Position numbers and translations under genes: made by a program. Below the pieces are notes generated by a model. The model did not search any database. It had not been told where the DNA came from and saw only the letters and a program-made list of their open reading frames with translations. Below, one piece after another: positions 1 through 7,289 of a stretch of DNA of 12,688 bases; position 1 is the first letter of the stretch, and each line of letters starts with the position of its first letter. This DNA is from Prevotellaceae bacterium (lineage in GTDB: Bacteria > Bacteroidota > Bacteroidia > Bacteroidales > UBA932): positions 1-12,688 of the forward strand of contig JAITHX010000021.1 of assembly GCA_031279735.1 (NCBI GenBank), read 5' to 3'.

Positions 1-2
1 GA

Positions 3-107
3 TTTCAATTACGAATTACGAATTACGAATTACGAATTGTCTCGTCCCGACTGCGGACATACAGCCGAAGCCGGTCGTAATTCGTAATTCGTAATTCGTA
101 ATTGAAA
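3..107. repeat. Large inverted repeat built from heptamer ACGAATT
   Basis: The left arm at 3-34 and the right arm at 76-107 are perfect reverse complements over 32 nt, separated by a 41-nt centre (35-75). The left arm is four tandem copies of ACGAATT (11-17, 18-24, 25-31, 32-38) preceded by TTTCAATT; the right arm is its mirror. As DNA or RNA this can fold into a long, AT-rich hairpin. No gene is seen in it. It abuts a partial copy of a dispersed repeat at 113-185 and lies downstream of lplA, so it is part of an intergenic repeat cluster. Its function is unknown; it could be a cruciform or simply repeat expansion. Confidence 0.9.
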
Positions 108-112
108 GGCGA

Positions 113-185
113 CCTTGCGTTACAAAAACACCGCAATGCGGTGAAAAAACACGCAAGCTTTTTCCACACAATTCCCAGTAGAACC
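113..185 (+). repeat. Dispersed intergenic repeat, partial copy A
   Basis: These 73 nt match 4667-4739 without gaps, with 68 identical positions by eye. The shared part contains the small hairpin CACCGC-loop-GCGGTG flanked by A-tracts, then a CTTTTTCC-NCACAATTCCC tail. Copy A has only the right half of the fuller element at 4583-4726. To its left, instead of the central GC-rich hairpin of copy B, lies the heptamer inverted repeat. The left arm, if present, would fall before the start of the window. It has no coding potential. Confidence 0.85.
124..143 (-). terminator. Putative rho-independent terminator of lplA
   Basis: Read on the minus strand, a six-base-pair stem (138-143 pairing with 129-134, three-base loop 135-137) is followed by five U residues (A-tract 124-128 on the plus strand). 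It lies 80 nt beyond the lplA stop codon, in the right direction to end that transcript. The hairpin is supplied by the dispersed repeat. The stem is short, so termination strength is uncertain. Confidence 0.55.
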
Positions 186-222
186 ATAGAAATCATACAT
201 TTCATATTCCGGACTGTGTCAT

Positions 223-1191
223 TCAGAAGAAACAGGGCAGCAGGTCGGCGGGGTCGGCGCCGGCGAAGTATTCGCCCGGTTTTACGGCGCGGAGCGTTTT
301 CTCGACGTCGGCGCTCTCGTGGCGACATCCGACGAACAGGGCTTCGAATCGTTCGATGTCGGAGCCGAAGAAGTCGCCGAACAGTTTGACGGCGGTGATG
401 ATGCCATTGCTGGCGTTCAGTTTGACTTCAAATGTTCCGCCGGGTGTTTTGACGGTTTTCGAGAAGGCGTAGGCTGGCGAATGTCCGTAGTTCCATTCCC
501 AGGTTGCGTATTTGTGGGTTTTGAGGCGTTCTGCGGCGGCGCGGTCGTCGGGCGAGAGGGAGTAGGGTTGGCAGCGGGGCTGGGATTGGAAGATGTGGGT
601 CATTATCAGTTCGGCGAATCGTTCGACGGTCATGGGTTCGGGCAGGAGGTCGCGGATGTTCGCCACGCGGCTTCTTACGGACTGCACCGCCTTGCCGTCG
701 AATTTCAACGGATTGGCGTTCAGAGCGGCGGAGAGGCGTTCGAGGTTGGCGGAAAAGAGCAGGGTTCCGTGTACGAGGATTCTGCTGCCGGCGACGAGCA
801 TGGCGTTGCCCGACACTTTTTTGCCGTCGATCGATATGTCGTTGCGTCCTTCGAAGCGGGCGTCGGCGCCGAGTTTCCGCAGCAGTTCCACGACGGGGCC
901 GGTGAATTTGGCGAAGTCAGGGTCGGTTCCGTTTCTGATGAACGTAAAGTTGAGGTTGCCGGCGTCGTGGAACACTGCGCCTCCGCCGGTCAGTCTGCGT
1001 ACCACAGCGATGTTGTTTGCTTCGACATACTCGCGGTTGATTTCGGCGAGGGTGTTCTGGTATCGACCGACGATGACGGCGGATTCGTTTTGCCAGAGCA
1101 TGAATATTTCTTCGTCGAAGGAATTTAACAGATGCTCTTCAACTGCCATGTTGAAGTAAGGGTCTCGTGATGTTTGCGATATACAAATCAT
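223..1191 (-). CDS. lplA: Lipoate-protein ligase A
   Basis: Encodes 322 residues, near the 337 of E. coli LplA. The enzyme activates free lipoate with ATP to lipoyl-AMP and transfers it to a lysine of lipoyl domains in 2-oxoacid dehydrogenases or the glycine-cleavage H protein, in the cytoplasm. Visible signatures are RRLTGGGAVFHDAGNLNF (65-82), the lipoate/ATP-binding motif of the family, and DGKKVSGNA (122-130), whose Lys125 aligns with the catalytic lysine of E. coli LplA. Residues from about 225 to the end resemble the small C-terminal accessory domain needed for the activation step. The start ATG at 1191 gives the usual family N-terminus (MICISQTSRDPYFNMAVEEH). The frame stays open far upstream, but that extension runs antisense through the flavoprotein gene and is not real. 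It is divergent from the flavodiiron gene and has its own candidate promoter. Confidence 0.93.
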   Translation of the reverse strand: MICISQTSRDPYFNMAVEEHLLNSFDEEIFMLWQNESAVIVGRYQNTLAEINREYVEANNIAVVRRLTGGGAVFHDAGNLNFTFIRNGTDPDFAKFTGPVVELLRKLGADARFEGRNDISIDGKKVSGNAMLVAGSRILVHGTLLFSANLERLSAALNANPLKFDGKAVQSVRSRVANIRDLLPEPMTVERFAELIMTHIFQSQPRCQPYSLSPDDRAAAERLKTHKYATWEWNYGHSPAYAFSKTVKTPGGTFEVKLNASNGIITAVKLFGDFFGSDIERFEALFVGCRHESADVEKTLRAVKPGEYFAGADPADLLPCFF

Positions 1192-1211
1192 TGTTTCTAT
1201 TTTTAAGGGGG

Positions 1212-1242
1212 CGAAATTAATAGCTGGCGCGGTTTTGTGCAA
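1212..1242 (-). promoter_or_regulatory. Candidate Bacteroidota-type promoter for lplA
   Basis: On the minus strand TTG (1240-1242) is followed after 20 nt by TAATTTCG (1212-1219), one base from the TAnnTTTG -7 consensus of this phylum. It ends 20 nt before the lplA start codon. The spacing and position are right, but this is a by-eye match without transcript data. Confidence 0.5.
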
Positions 1243-1282
1243 GCGCGATTCGGAGAAAAACGGGATTTTCGGGAAAGTTTCA

Positions 1283-1290
1283 TACTTTTG
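1283..1290 (+). promoter_or_regulatory. Candidate -7 box for flavodiiron gene
   Basis: TACTTTTG matches the Bacteroidota -7 consensus TAnnTTTG exactly and lies 39 nt before the ATG at 1330. I see no clear TTG -33 element at the expected distance upstream. It would make the 138-bp gap a divergent promoter region, back to back with the lplA promoter. Confidence 0.45.
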
Positions 1291-1329
1291 CGGACGAAAC
1301 ATAATGTTTAACGTGTAATTACAAAGAAT

Positions 1330-2562
1330 ATGTTTGGAAAAATAAGAATCTCGGAGCGAATCTTTTGGCTCGGCGTCAACGACAGGCGAAAGTCGCTTTT
1401 CGAGAACATTCATCCTCTGCCTCAGGGCGTGTCGTACAATTCGTATCTCATTGCCGACGACCGCGCGGCGCTGATCGACACGGTTGACGCCGGCGCGGGC
1501 GGGGGGTTCGCCGGACTTGTCGGGCGAAGGCTCGAGGGAAGGACGCTCGATTATCTGGTCATCAACCATATCGAGCCCGACCATTCGGGAAAGATAGCGG
1601 AGATAGTGGCGGCTTATCCCGATGTGAAGATTCTGGGCAACATGCAGACAAGGAAGATTTTCGAGGCGTATTTCGGCGCAACGGAAAATTTCATCGACGT
1701 GAGCGGCGGGATGACGCTCGATCTGGGGCGCTATTCGCTTTCGTTTGTCATGACGCCGTGGGTACACTGGCCTGAGACTATGATGACTTACGAAACGACT
1801 GAAAAGATTCTCTTTTCGGGCGACGCCTTCGGAACCTTCGGCACGCTCGACGGCGGGATTTTCGACGACGAGATAAATTTCGACTTCTACGAGGGCGAAG
1901 CGCTGCGCTATTACGCGAACATCGTGGGGAAGTATTCCGGTATGGTTCAGAAGGCGTTCGCCAAGCTGTCGGGGCTGGATGTTCGCTGCGTGTGTCCGAC
2001 GCACGGGCCTGTGTGGCGCAAGAATCCGGCGCGAATCATGTCGCTCTACGACAAATGGAGTCGCTACGAGGCGGAAGAAGGCGTTACGGTGGTTTTCGCC
2101 TCGATGTACGGCAATGCGGAGTCGGTTGCCGACTATCTCGCCCGCAGGGTTGCGGAGTGCGGGGTGAGGAACATCCGGGTGCACGATGTCTCCAAAACGC
2201 ATCTCTCGTTCCTTGTGCGCGATATATGGAAGTATCGCGGCGTCATGCTGGGCAGCTGCGCCTACAATTCGGAAATGCTGCCGCCGATGGAACAGCTTTG
2301 CGCCACGCTCGATCATCTGGGACTGCGCAACAGGCTGCTCGGACTGTTCGGCACGTTCAGCTGGAGCGGCGGGGGAGTGAAAAACCTTGTTCGGTTTGCT
2401 GAAAAGGTCGGCTGGGAGCAGGTGTTCGCGCCGATAGAGTTCAAGGGCGCGCCGACCGACGAGAGCTGTGCGCGCTACGATGCCGGCGCTGCGGAGTTTG
2501 CCGCGCGGGTTCTGAGGGGCAACAGTTGCGCCGGCAGCGAGGAAAAGGGAGGCGCATCGTGA
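1330..2562 (+). CDS. Flavodiiron protein (type A flavoprotein, FprA family)
   Basis: Encodes 410 residues, the usual size for a class A flavodiiron protein: a metallo-beta-lactamase-like di-iron domain (about 1-245) fused to a flavodoxin-like FMN domain (about 250-400). The iron ligands are all present: His80, Glu82, Asp84 in NHIEPDHSG, His146 in WVHWPE, Asp165 in SGDAFG, and His225 in CPTHGPV. The FMN phosphate loop reads FASMYGNAES (256-265), and GTFSWSGGG (341-349) is a second flavin-contact region. These cytoplasmic enzymes reduce O2 to water and/or NO to N2O, taking electrons from rubredoxin. There is no fused rubredoxin or NADH-reductase domain here, so a separate donor is needed. O2 versus NO preference cannot be read from the sequence. 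The gene is coupled to ligA by a four-base overlap. Confidence 0.93.
   Translation: MFGKIRISERIFWLGVNDRRKSLFENIHPLPQGVSYNSYLIADDRAALIDTVDAGAGGGFAGLVGRRLEGRTLDYLVINHIEPDHSGKIAEIVAAYPDVKILGNMQTRKIFEAYFGATENFIDVSGGMTLDLGRYSLSFVMTPWVHWPETMMTYETTEKILFSGDAFGTFGTLDGGIFDDEINFDFYEGEALRYYANIVGKYSGMVQKAFAKLSGLDVRCVCPTHGPVWRKNPARIMSLYDKWSRYEAEEGVTVVFASMYGNAESVADYLARRVAECGVRNIRVHDVSKTHLSFLVRDIWKYRGVMLGSCAYNSEMLPPMEQLCATLDHLGLRNRLLGLFGTFSWSGGGVKNLVRFAEKVGWEQVFAPIEFKGAPTDESCARYDAGAAEFAARVLRGNSCAGSEEKGGAS
2546..2562 (+). promoter_or_regulatory. Shine-Dalgarno and GTGA overlap at ligA start
   Basis: AAGGGAGG at about 2546-2553 stands the usual distance before the GTG at 2559, and the GTGA junction places the upstream TGA stop (2560-2562) within the ligA start. 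This decides the start and suggests translational coupling. It is one of only two strong Shine-Dalgarno sites I noticed in the window. Confidence 0.65.
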
Positions 2563-4568
2563 GCGGCGAAACGGCGAAGCGGCTTGAGTTCCTTCGCGGG
2601 GAACTGAACCGGCTGAATCACGAATACTATGTGCTGAACAGTCCTTCGGCCGACGATTTTTCGTACGACCGGCTGATGGAGGAACTCGTGACTCTCGAAT
2701 CTCTGCATCCGGAGTTGCGTTCGGCGGATTCGCCTTCGCTGCGGGTGGGAAGCGACATAGTGAAAGAGTTTGTGCAAGTGCGCCACAAGTATCCGATGCT
2801 TTCGCTCGGCAACACCTATTCGATGGAGGAAATCGAGGAGTTCGACGCGCGAATGAGAAAGGAGTCCGGAGCGGAACGGCTGGAGTATGTGTGCGAATTG
2901 AAGTTCGACGGAACGGCTGTGGGTCTGACCTACGAAAAGGGGCGGCTGGTTCGCGCCCTGACGCGGGGCGACGGAGAGGCGGGCGACGATGTGACGGCAA
3001 ACGTGCGCACTGTGCGAAGCGTTCCCCTTGCGCTGACGGGCGACGACTATCCGCAAGAGTTTGAAATACGGGGCGAAATATTCATGCCTTTCGCCTCGTT
3101 CGACAGGATGAACCGCGAACGGACGGCGAAGGGCGCCGCGCCGTTCGCCAACCCCCGCAACGCCGCGGCGGGGACGCTGAAGATGCAGGATTCGGCGGAG
3201 GTGGCGCGCAGGGGACTTGACTGTTGCATGTACTTTCTTCTCGGCGGCGCGCTGCCCTTCGACAATCATTACGACAATATGCGTCGTGCGTCGGAGTGGG
3301 GCTTCAAAGTGTCGCCCCACATGCAGAAATGCGGATCGGTCGGAGAAATAGCGGCTTTCCTCGCCCGCTGGGATGCGGAACGGAAAACGCTGCCCTACGA
3401 TACCGACGGGGCGGTGATAAAGGTGAACAGTCTGGCTATTCAGCGTGAAACGGGTCTTCGCTCCAAGTCTCCGCGCTGGGCGGTGGCATACAAGTTCAAG
3501 GCGGAACAGGCGTTCACGCGGCTGCTTTCTATCGACTATCAGGTGGGGCGGACGGGAGCCGTGACGCCGGTGGCAAATCTCGCTCCGGTGCAGCTTGCCG
3601 GAACGACGGTGAAAAGAGCGTCGCTGCACAATGCCGAGCAGATTGAACTGCACGATATTCGCATCGGCGACACGGTGATTGTGGAAAAGGGCGGAGAGAT
3701 AATACCGAAAATCGTGGGGGTTGACCGCGCGAGGCGCGCCGAGGGGAGCGTACCGCTGTCGTATGTCGAGTATTGCCCCGTGTGCGGGACGCGGCTTGTT
3801 CGTCCCGCCGGCGAAGCAAAGCACTATTGCCCGAACGAATCGGGCTGTAGGCCTCAAATACTCGGAAGGATAGAGCATTTCGTCGGACGTCGCGCCATGA
3901 ACATCGAGGGCATAGGCGAGGAAACCGCCGTTGCGCTGCTGGAAAAAGGACTGGTTCGCGACGTTGCCGACCTCTACGACTTGAAAAAGGAACAGATAGC
4001 GGGTCTCGAACGCATGGGCGAACGTTCGGCGGAAAACATTCTGGCGGGGCTGGAAAAATCGAAGTCGGCGCCCTTCGCGCGGGTGCTTTTCGCTTTGGGC
4101 ATCCGCTATGCGGGCGAAACAACGGCGAAGAAAATCGCGTCCGCCTTCCGTTCGCTCGACGGGGTGAGGAACGCCACGTTCGACGAACTGATGCAAACTG
4201 ACGAAGTGGGCGAGAAAATCGCCCGCAGCGTGATTGATTATTTCGGGGATTCCCGAAACGCGGCGCTCGTCGATCGTCTGAAAGCGGCCGGACTGAGGTT
4301 CGAGGCGGACGAGGCGGATGCGCCGGTGCAGGTGTCGCAAAGTCTGAGCGGAAAGTCGTTTGTGATTTCGGGCAACTTCAGCGTAGCCCGCGACGAGGTG
4401 AAGGCGCTCGTGGAACGGCACGGAGGCAAAACGGCAGGTTCGGTGTCGTCGAACACCGATTTTCTCGTGGCGGGCGACAAATCCGGTCCGGCAAAGTTGC
4501 AGAAAGCGGAAAAACTCGGAGTGAAGATTATCGACGAGAAAGCGTTGAGGGCAATGCTGGAGCAGTAG
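2559..4568 (+). CDS. ligA: NAD+-dependent DNA ligase
   Basis: Encodes 669 residues from a GTG start; E. coli LigA has 671. It seals nicks during replication and repair using NAD+ as AMP donor. The adenylation motif ELKFDGTA puts the catalytic lysine at residue 115, as in E. coli. A four-cysteine zinc finger follows (Cys406, 409, 424, 430), then helix-hairpin-helix repeats (about 440-585, starting RRAMNIEGIGEETA) and a C-terminal BRCT domain (about 596-669). The GTG at 2559 was chosen because it gives the family N-terminus, is preceded by AAGGGAGG, and overlaps the upstream stop as GTGA. An in-frame ATG at 2526 would add 11 basic residues with no family counterpart. All core motifs are intact. 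Coupling to the flavodiiron gene suggests one transcript. Confidence 0.97.
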   Translation: MSGETAKRLEFLRGELNRLNHEYYVLNSPSADDFSYDRLMEELVTLESLHPELRSADSPSLRVGSDIVKEFVQVRHKYPMLSLGNTYSMEEIEEFDARMRKESGAERLEYVCELKFDGTAVGLTYEKGRLVRALTRGDGEAGDDVTANVRTVRSVPLALTGDDYPQEFEIRGEIFMPFASFDRMNRERTAKGAAPFANPRNAAAGTLKMQDSAEVARRGLDCCMYFLLGGALPFDNHYDNMRRASEWGFKVSPHMQKCGSVGEIAAFLARWDAERKTLPYDTDGAVIKVNSLAIQRETGLRSKSPRWAVAYKFKAEQAFTRLLSIDYQVGRTGAVTPVANLAPVQLAGTTVKRASLHNAEQIELHDIRIGDTVIVEKGGEIIPKIVGVDRARRAEGSVPLSYVEYCPVCGTRLVRPAGEAKHYCPNESGCRPQILGRIEHFVGRRAMNIEGIGEETAVALLEKGLVRDVADLYDLKKEQIAGLERMGERSAENILAGLEKSKSAPFARVLFALGIRYAGETTAKKIASAFRSLDGVRNATFDELMQTDEVGEKIARSVIDYFGDSRNAALVDRLKAAGLRFEADEADAPVQVSQSLSGKSFVISGNFSVARDEVKALVERHGGKTAGSVSSNTDFLVAGDKSGPAKLQKAEKLGVKIIDEKALRAMLEQ

Positions 4569-4596
4569 CATGCACTTTAGGGATTGTGCGGTTCTT

Positions 4597-4618
4597 CACC
4601 GCGTCGCGGTGTTTTTTT
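4597..4618 (+). terminator. Rho-independent terminator after ligA
   Basis: The palindrome CACCGCGTCGCGGTG (4597-4611) is followed directly by seven T residues (4612-4618), 28 nt after the ligA stop codon. This is a standard intrinsic terminator layout. It is also the left inner arm of the dispersed repeat, so the repeat appears to serve as the terminator. Confidence 0.75.
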
Positions 4619-4677
4619 ACCGCAAAGGGCGCAGAGGCTTCGCAGAGGACGCAAGGGCTTCGCGTCCCTTGCGTTAC

Positions 4678-4699
4678 AAAAACACCGCAACGCGGTGAA
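4678..4699 (-). terminator. Minus-strand terminator-like hairpin in repeat B
   Basis: The stem CACCGC (4683-4688) and GCGGTG (4692-4697) has A-tracts on both sides, so on the minus strand it ends in a U-run. It equals the hairpin behind lplA in copy A. No minus-strand gene nearby needs it, so it may only reflect the symmetry of the repeat, making the element a bidirectional terminator. Confidence 0.4.
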
Positions 4700-4750
4700 A
4701 AAACACGCAAACTTTTTCCGCACAATTCCCGGCAGAACCGATTTTTTTAC

Positions 4751-4758
4751 TAATTTTG
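4751..4758 (+). promoter_or_regulatory. Candidate -7 box for HzsA-related gene
   Basis: TAATTTTG fits TAnnTTTG exactly, 25 nt before the chosen ATG at 4784 and just after the dispersed repeat. No clear TTG is found at the -33 position, which would fall inside the repeat tail. Confidence 0.45.
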
Positions 4759-4783
4759 CGCTGGAAAATAAATGTGTCGGATA

Positions 4784-7237
4784 ATGAAACGTATGATGAT
4801 GATGATATTGCTGGCGCCGGTGCTTTTCGCGTGCGCGCCCGAACCTGAAACGAGACTGAGCGGGGTTTATATGCCTTCCGCCGCCGAGCGCGCGACGTGG
4901 GACAAACTCGCGGCGCGCGGCGTGGAAAAAATCGTCTTCGTCAAGCGTTTCACATATAACGCCAATCACTATTACACCGAATATCTCAACAGTCGCTGGA
5001 TGCCGGGGGGCAACCTCTGCATCCTGTCGCTGCGCACCGGCGCGGTGGAGGATATTGTGCCTTCGCTCGACGGAGGAGTTTTTGGCGCGTTCGACGTTTC
5101 GTTCGACGCGCGCCGGGTGGTGTTTGCATATAAGCCGGGCAAGGAACTCGGCTACCGTCTCTACGAGGTTGGTACTGACGGGCGCAATCTCCGGCAGCTG
5201 ACCTTTTCGCCCGCCGACGAGGATTCGATAGTGACGAAATATCGTATCAGGAACTATCCTCACGGCACCGAAGACCTTGACCCCTGCTATCTGCCCGACG
5301 GAGGCATAGCGTTCGTTTCGACCCGCTGCCGGTTCGGTATTCTGTGCGACGGGCCAGACGAGTTCACCACCACAGTGATGTACCGCATCGACGGGGACGG
5401 GGGCAACATGCGTCAGCTCTCGAACAGTTCGGTTTCGGAAAACACGCCCTCCATTCTTCCCGACGGCAGAATACTTTATACCCGATGGGAATACGTCGAT
5501 AAGGGCGCAGTGGCGGCAAAGTGTCTGTGGGCGATGAATCCCGACGGCAGCAATTCGACCGAGATTTACGGCAACGACATACAGGTGCCGACCACCATGG
5601 TCATGGGGCGGAACATTCCGGGCAGCTCCAGCGAATATGTGTTTACGGGCACGCCGCACTGCTGTCCGCAGAACTGCGTGGGGACAATAGTCCGCGCGGA
5701 CGTGTCGGGCGACATACGCTCCCCGTCGGCGATGACCTACATGACGCCCGACATAGATATTCGCTACGAAACAGGCATATCGTTTCGCGATCCGGCGGAC
5801 ACGACGCGCTGGTATCACGACCCTGACGGGAACGGGCCGCTGTTTCGCGAAAGTTATCCGCTGTCGCGTTCCGAATTTCTGACGTCGCACAAGCCCGCGG
5901 GCAGCCGATGGGACAACGCAAAGGGTTACGGACTGTATCTGTTGCACGAGGGCGGAGCGACGGAACCGATTTACGTCGATACGGCTATTTCCTGTTTTCG
6001 TCCCGTCCCTCTGGCGAAGCGCGCCGCGCCTCCCGCTCTGCCCGAAAAACGCAACGCGAAACTTGCCGGACAGCAGCTCGCCGAATGTATCGTGACGGAT
6101 ATATATAAAGGTATGACGGACGTTGCCGAAGGCGAAGTGAAATACCTTAGGGTGCTGGAGCAGGTGCCTCGTCCGTGGGGCGCTCGCCGCTTCTATCGCC
6201 TCGACGAGTATGATCAGCAGCATGTGACCATTTCCAAGGACACGCATCTGGGACTGAAGGTGCAGTACGGCATAGTCACGGTGGAACGCGACGGTTCGGC
6301 GCGCTTTCTTGCGCCCGCCGGACGCAATATCTTCCTTCAGGCTTTGGATTCAAACTATATGGCAGTTCAGACGGAACGAACCTACGTGAATTACATGCCC
6401 GGGGAAACGAGAAGCTGCATAGGCTGTCACGAGTCTTTGTCGCAGACTCCTCAGCCGGGCAAGCGGGCGACGCCTCTCGCCATGAAGCGCGAAGCGGAAA
6501 CACCCCGCGCTCAGCCGGGCGAGGCGGAGGCTCGACGCGCGCTGAGTTACGTTCGCGACGTGCAACCCGTTTGGGACAGAAACTGCATATCGTGTCACTC
6601 GTCCGAGCGTCCTGCCGGCAATCTTAGTCTCTCCGGCAAGGAAACACGGCTTTTCAACGAATCCTACGAGAATCTGGTGCCCGAACGGCGGAGAATAGGC
6701 GGGGGCAAGGCGGCAGAACTGACGAAAGAGCAGCTGGCGCTGGCTGGCAACGACTATTATATAGATGCCGAGCGGGTGTATTTTTCGGTGGGTCTTTGTC
6801 GCGGCGAGAAATATACAACCGAGGGCAACGGATTCTATGTCAATTCCGACGGCAGGGGCTACACTCGGCAGTTCGATAGAGGACTGCTGGGACCGGTCAT
6901 AGGCGAAAATCATCCCAAGAACGGCAATATCCGCTACCTTCCGGCAAAATCTCTGGGATCGCACGCTTCGATTCTGGCGGCGATGTTTTCGCCGTCTGTG
7001 CGTCTCGAAAATCCGGAGGCGCGGAAGAAAGCCGAACGTCTGGCGCGAATCCACGAAAAGGTTAAGCCATCGCGCGAGGAGTTGCTGAGGATAACGAACT
7101 GGATAGACACTAACTGTCAGTATTACGGCTCGTACTACGGACGCAGGGACGAGAAGTTTCGCGGTCATCCGGACTACAGGACCGAGTATGGCGTTGATGT
7201 CGCTCTCAGCCCTATTCCTCCGGCAAGTTACGAATGA
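4784..7237 (+). CDS. HzsA-related di-haem lipoprotein
   Basis: Encodes 817 residues. The N-terminus MKRMMMMILLAPVLFAC is a lipoprotein signal peptide with lipobox LFAC, so the mature protein starts at Cys17 and is tethered to a membrane, probably outside the cytoplasm. Residues about 50-410 show TolB/WD-like propeller repeats (for example GTDGRNLRQLTFSP, GDGGNMRQLS, LPDGRILYTRWE). Two c-type haem sites follow: CIGCH (545-549) and CISCH (601-605), the second after YVRDVQPVWDRN, a usual lead-in for such cytochrome domains. The layout matches proteins annotated as hydrazine synthase alpha-related, found well outside anammox bacteria. No other hydrazine synthase subunit is in the window, so a hydrazine role is not supported; an extracytoplasmic redox role is inferred. 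An ATG at 4772 is in frame but would put MCRI before the basic n-region, so 4784 is preferred. cutC follows after 52 nt. Confidence 0.82.
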   Translation: MKRMMMMILLAPVLFACAPEPETRLSGVYMPSAAERATWDKLAARGVEKIVFVKRFTYNANHYYTEYLNSRWMPGGNLCILSLRTGAVEDIVPSLDGGVFGAFDVSFDARRVVFAYKPGKELGYRLYEVGTDGRNLRQLTFSPADEDSIVTKYRIRNYPHGTEDLDPCYLPDGGIAFVSTRCRFGILCDGPDEFTTTVMYRIDGDGGNMRQLSNSSVSENTPSILPDGRILYTRWEYVDKGAVAAKCLWAMNPDGSNSTEIYGNDIQVPTTMVMGRNIPGSSSEYVFTGTPHCCPQNCVGTIVRADVSGDIRSPSAMTYMTPDIDIRYETGISFRDPADTTRWYHDPDGNGPLFRESYPLSRSEFLTSHKPAGSRWDNAKGYGLYLLHEGGATEPIYVDTAISCFRPVPLAKRAAPPALPEKRNAKLAGQQLAECIVTDIYKGMTDVAEGEVKYLRVLEQVPRPWGARRFYRLDEYDQQHVTISKDTHLGLKVQYGIVTVERDGSARFLAPAGRNIFLQALDSNYMAVQTERTYVNYMPGETRSCIGCHESLSQTPQPGKRATPLAMKREAETPRAQPGEAEARRALSYVRDVQPVWDRNCISCHSSERPAGNLSLSGKETRLFNESYENLVPERRRIGGGKAAELTKEQLALAGNDYYIDAERVYFSVGLCRGEKYTTEGNGFYVNSDGRGYTRQFDRGLLGPVIGENHPKNGNIRYLPAKSLGSHASILAAMFSPSVRLENPEARKKAERLARIHEKVKPSREELLRITNWIDTNCQYYGSYYGRRDEKFRGHPDYRTEYGVDVALSPIPPASYE

Positions 7238-7253
7238 TAAATACCGAATGTAA

Positions 7254-7284
7254 TAATGTCATATAATAATAATAACAATAATGT
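7254..7284 (+). repeat. AT-rich short-repeat spacer before cutC
   Basis: The spacer between the HzsA-related gene and cutC is AT-rich and carries a short run of AAT units (about 7264-7282, with one AAC). No Shine-Dalgarno site or clear promoter box is visible. The tract ends a few bases before the cutC ATG at 7290, so a change in its length would alter the translation-initiation region. Confidence 0.5.
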
Positions 7285-7289
7285 AATGT

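Larger units (their letters stand above)
4583..4726. repeat. Palindromic dispersed intergenic element, fuller copy B
   Basis: This 144-bp non-coding element has nested inverted arms. The outer ATTGTGCGG (4583-4591) mirrors CCGCACAAT (4718-4726). The inner TTCACCGCG...GGTGTTTTT (4595-4616) mirrors 4678-4699 with 21 of 22 positions matching. The right arm has extra bases between outer and inner parts. The centre holds a further hairpin, ACGCAAGGG (4649-4657) with CCCTTGCGT (4666-4674), and short direct repeats of GCAGAGG. Its right half recurs at 113-185. No transposase is seen and no obvious target-site duplication. It resembles a MITE-like or palindromic interspersed element; the family is not identified. 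Confidence 0.75.

Noticed and set aside
11..107. CRISPR array
   Set aside because: The heptamers are adjacent without spacers and face each other as an inverted repeat; no cas genes are near.
319..1159. Plus-strand open frames opposite lplA
   Set aside because: They lie opposite a well-supported lplA and their products show no recognisable motif.
1192..3000. Upstream extension of the lplA frame on the minus strand
   Set aside because: It runs antisense through the flavodiiron gene and into ligA, has no protein-like features, and the family N-terminus begins at 1191.
2475..4571. Long minus-strand open frame of 698 codons opposite ligA
   Set aside because: It is exactly antisense to an intact ligA, its translation is Arg/His-rich and matches no family I know. 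GC-rich codon usage in ligA keeps the opposite frame free of stops.
4577..6247. Minus-strand open frame of 556 codons opposite the HzsA-related gene
   Set aside because: It is a shadow of a real coding gene, and its end is translated from the intergenic repeat.
4784..7237. Functional hydrazine synthase locus
   Set aside because: Only an alpha-like protein is present; no beta or gamma subunits and no hydrazine dehydrogenase appear in the window.
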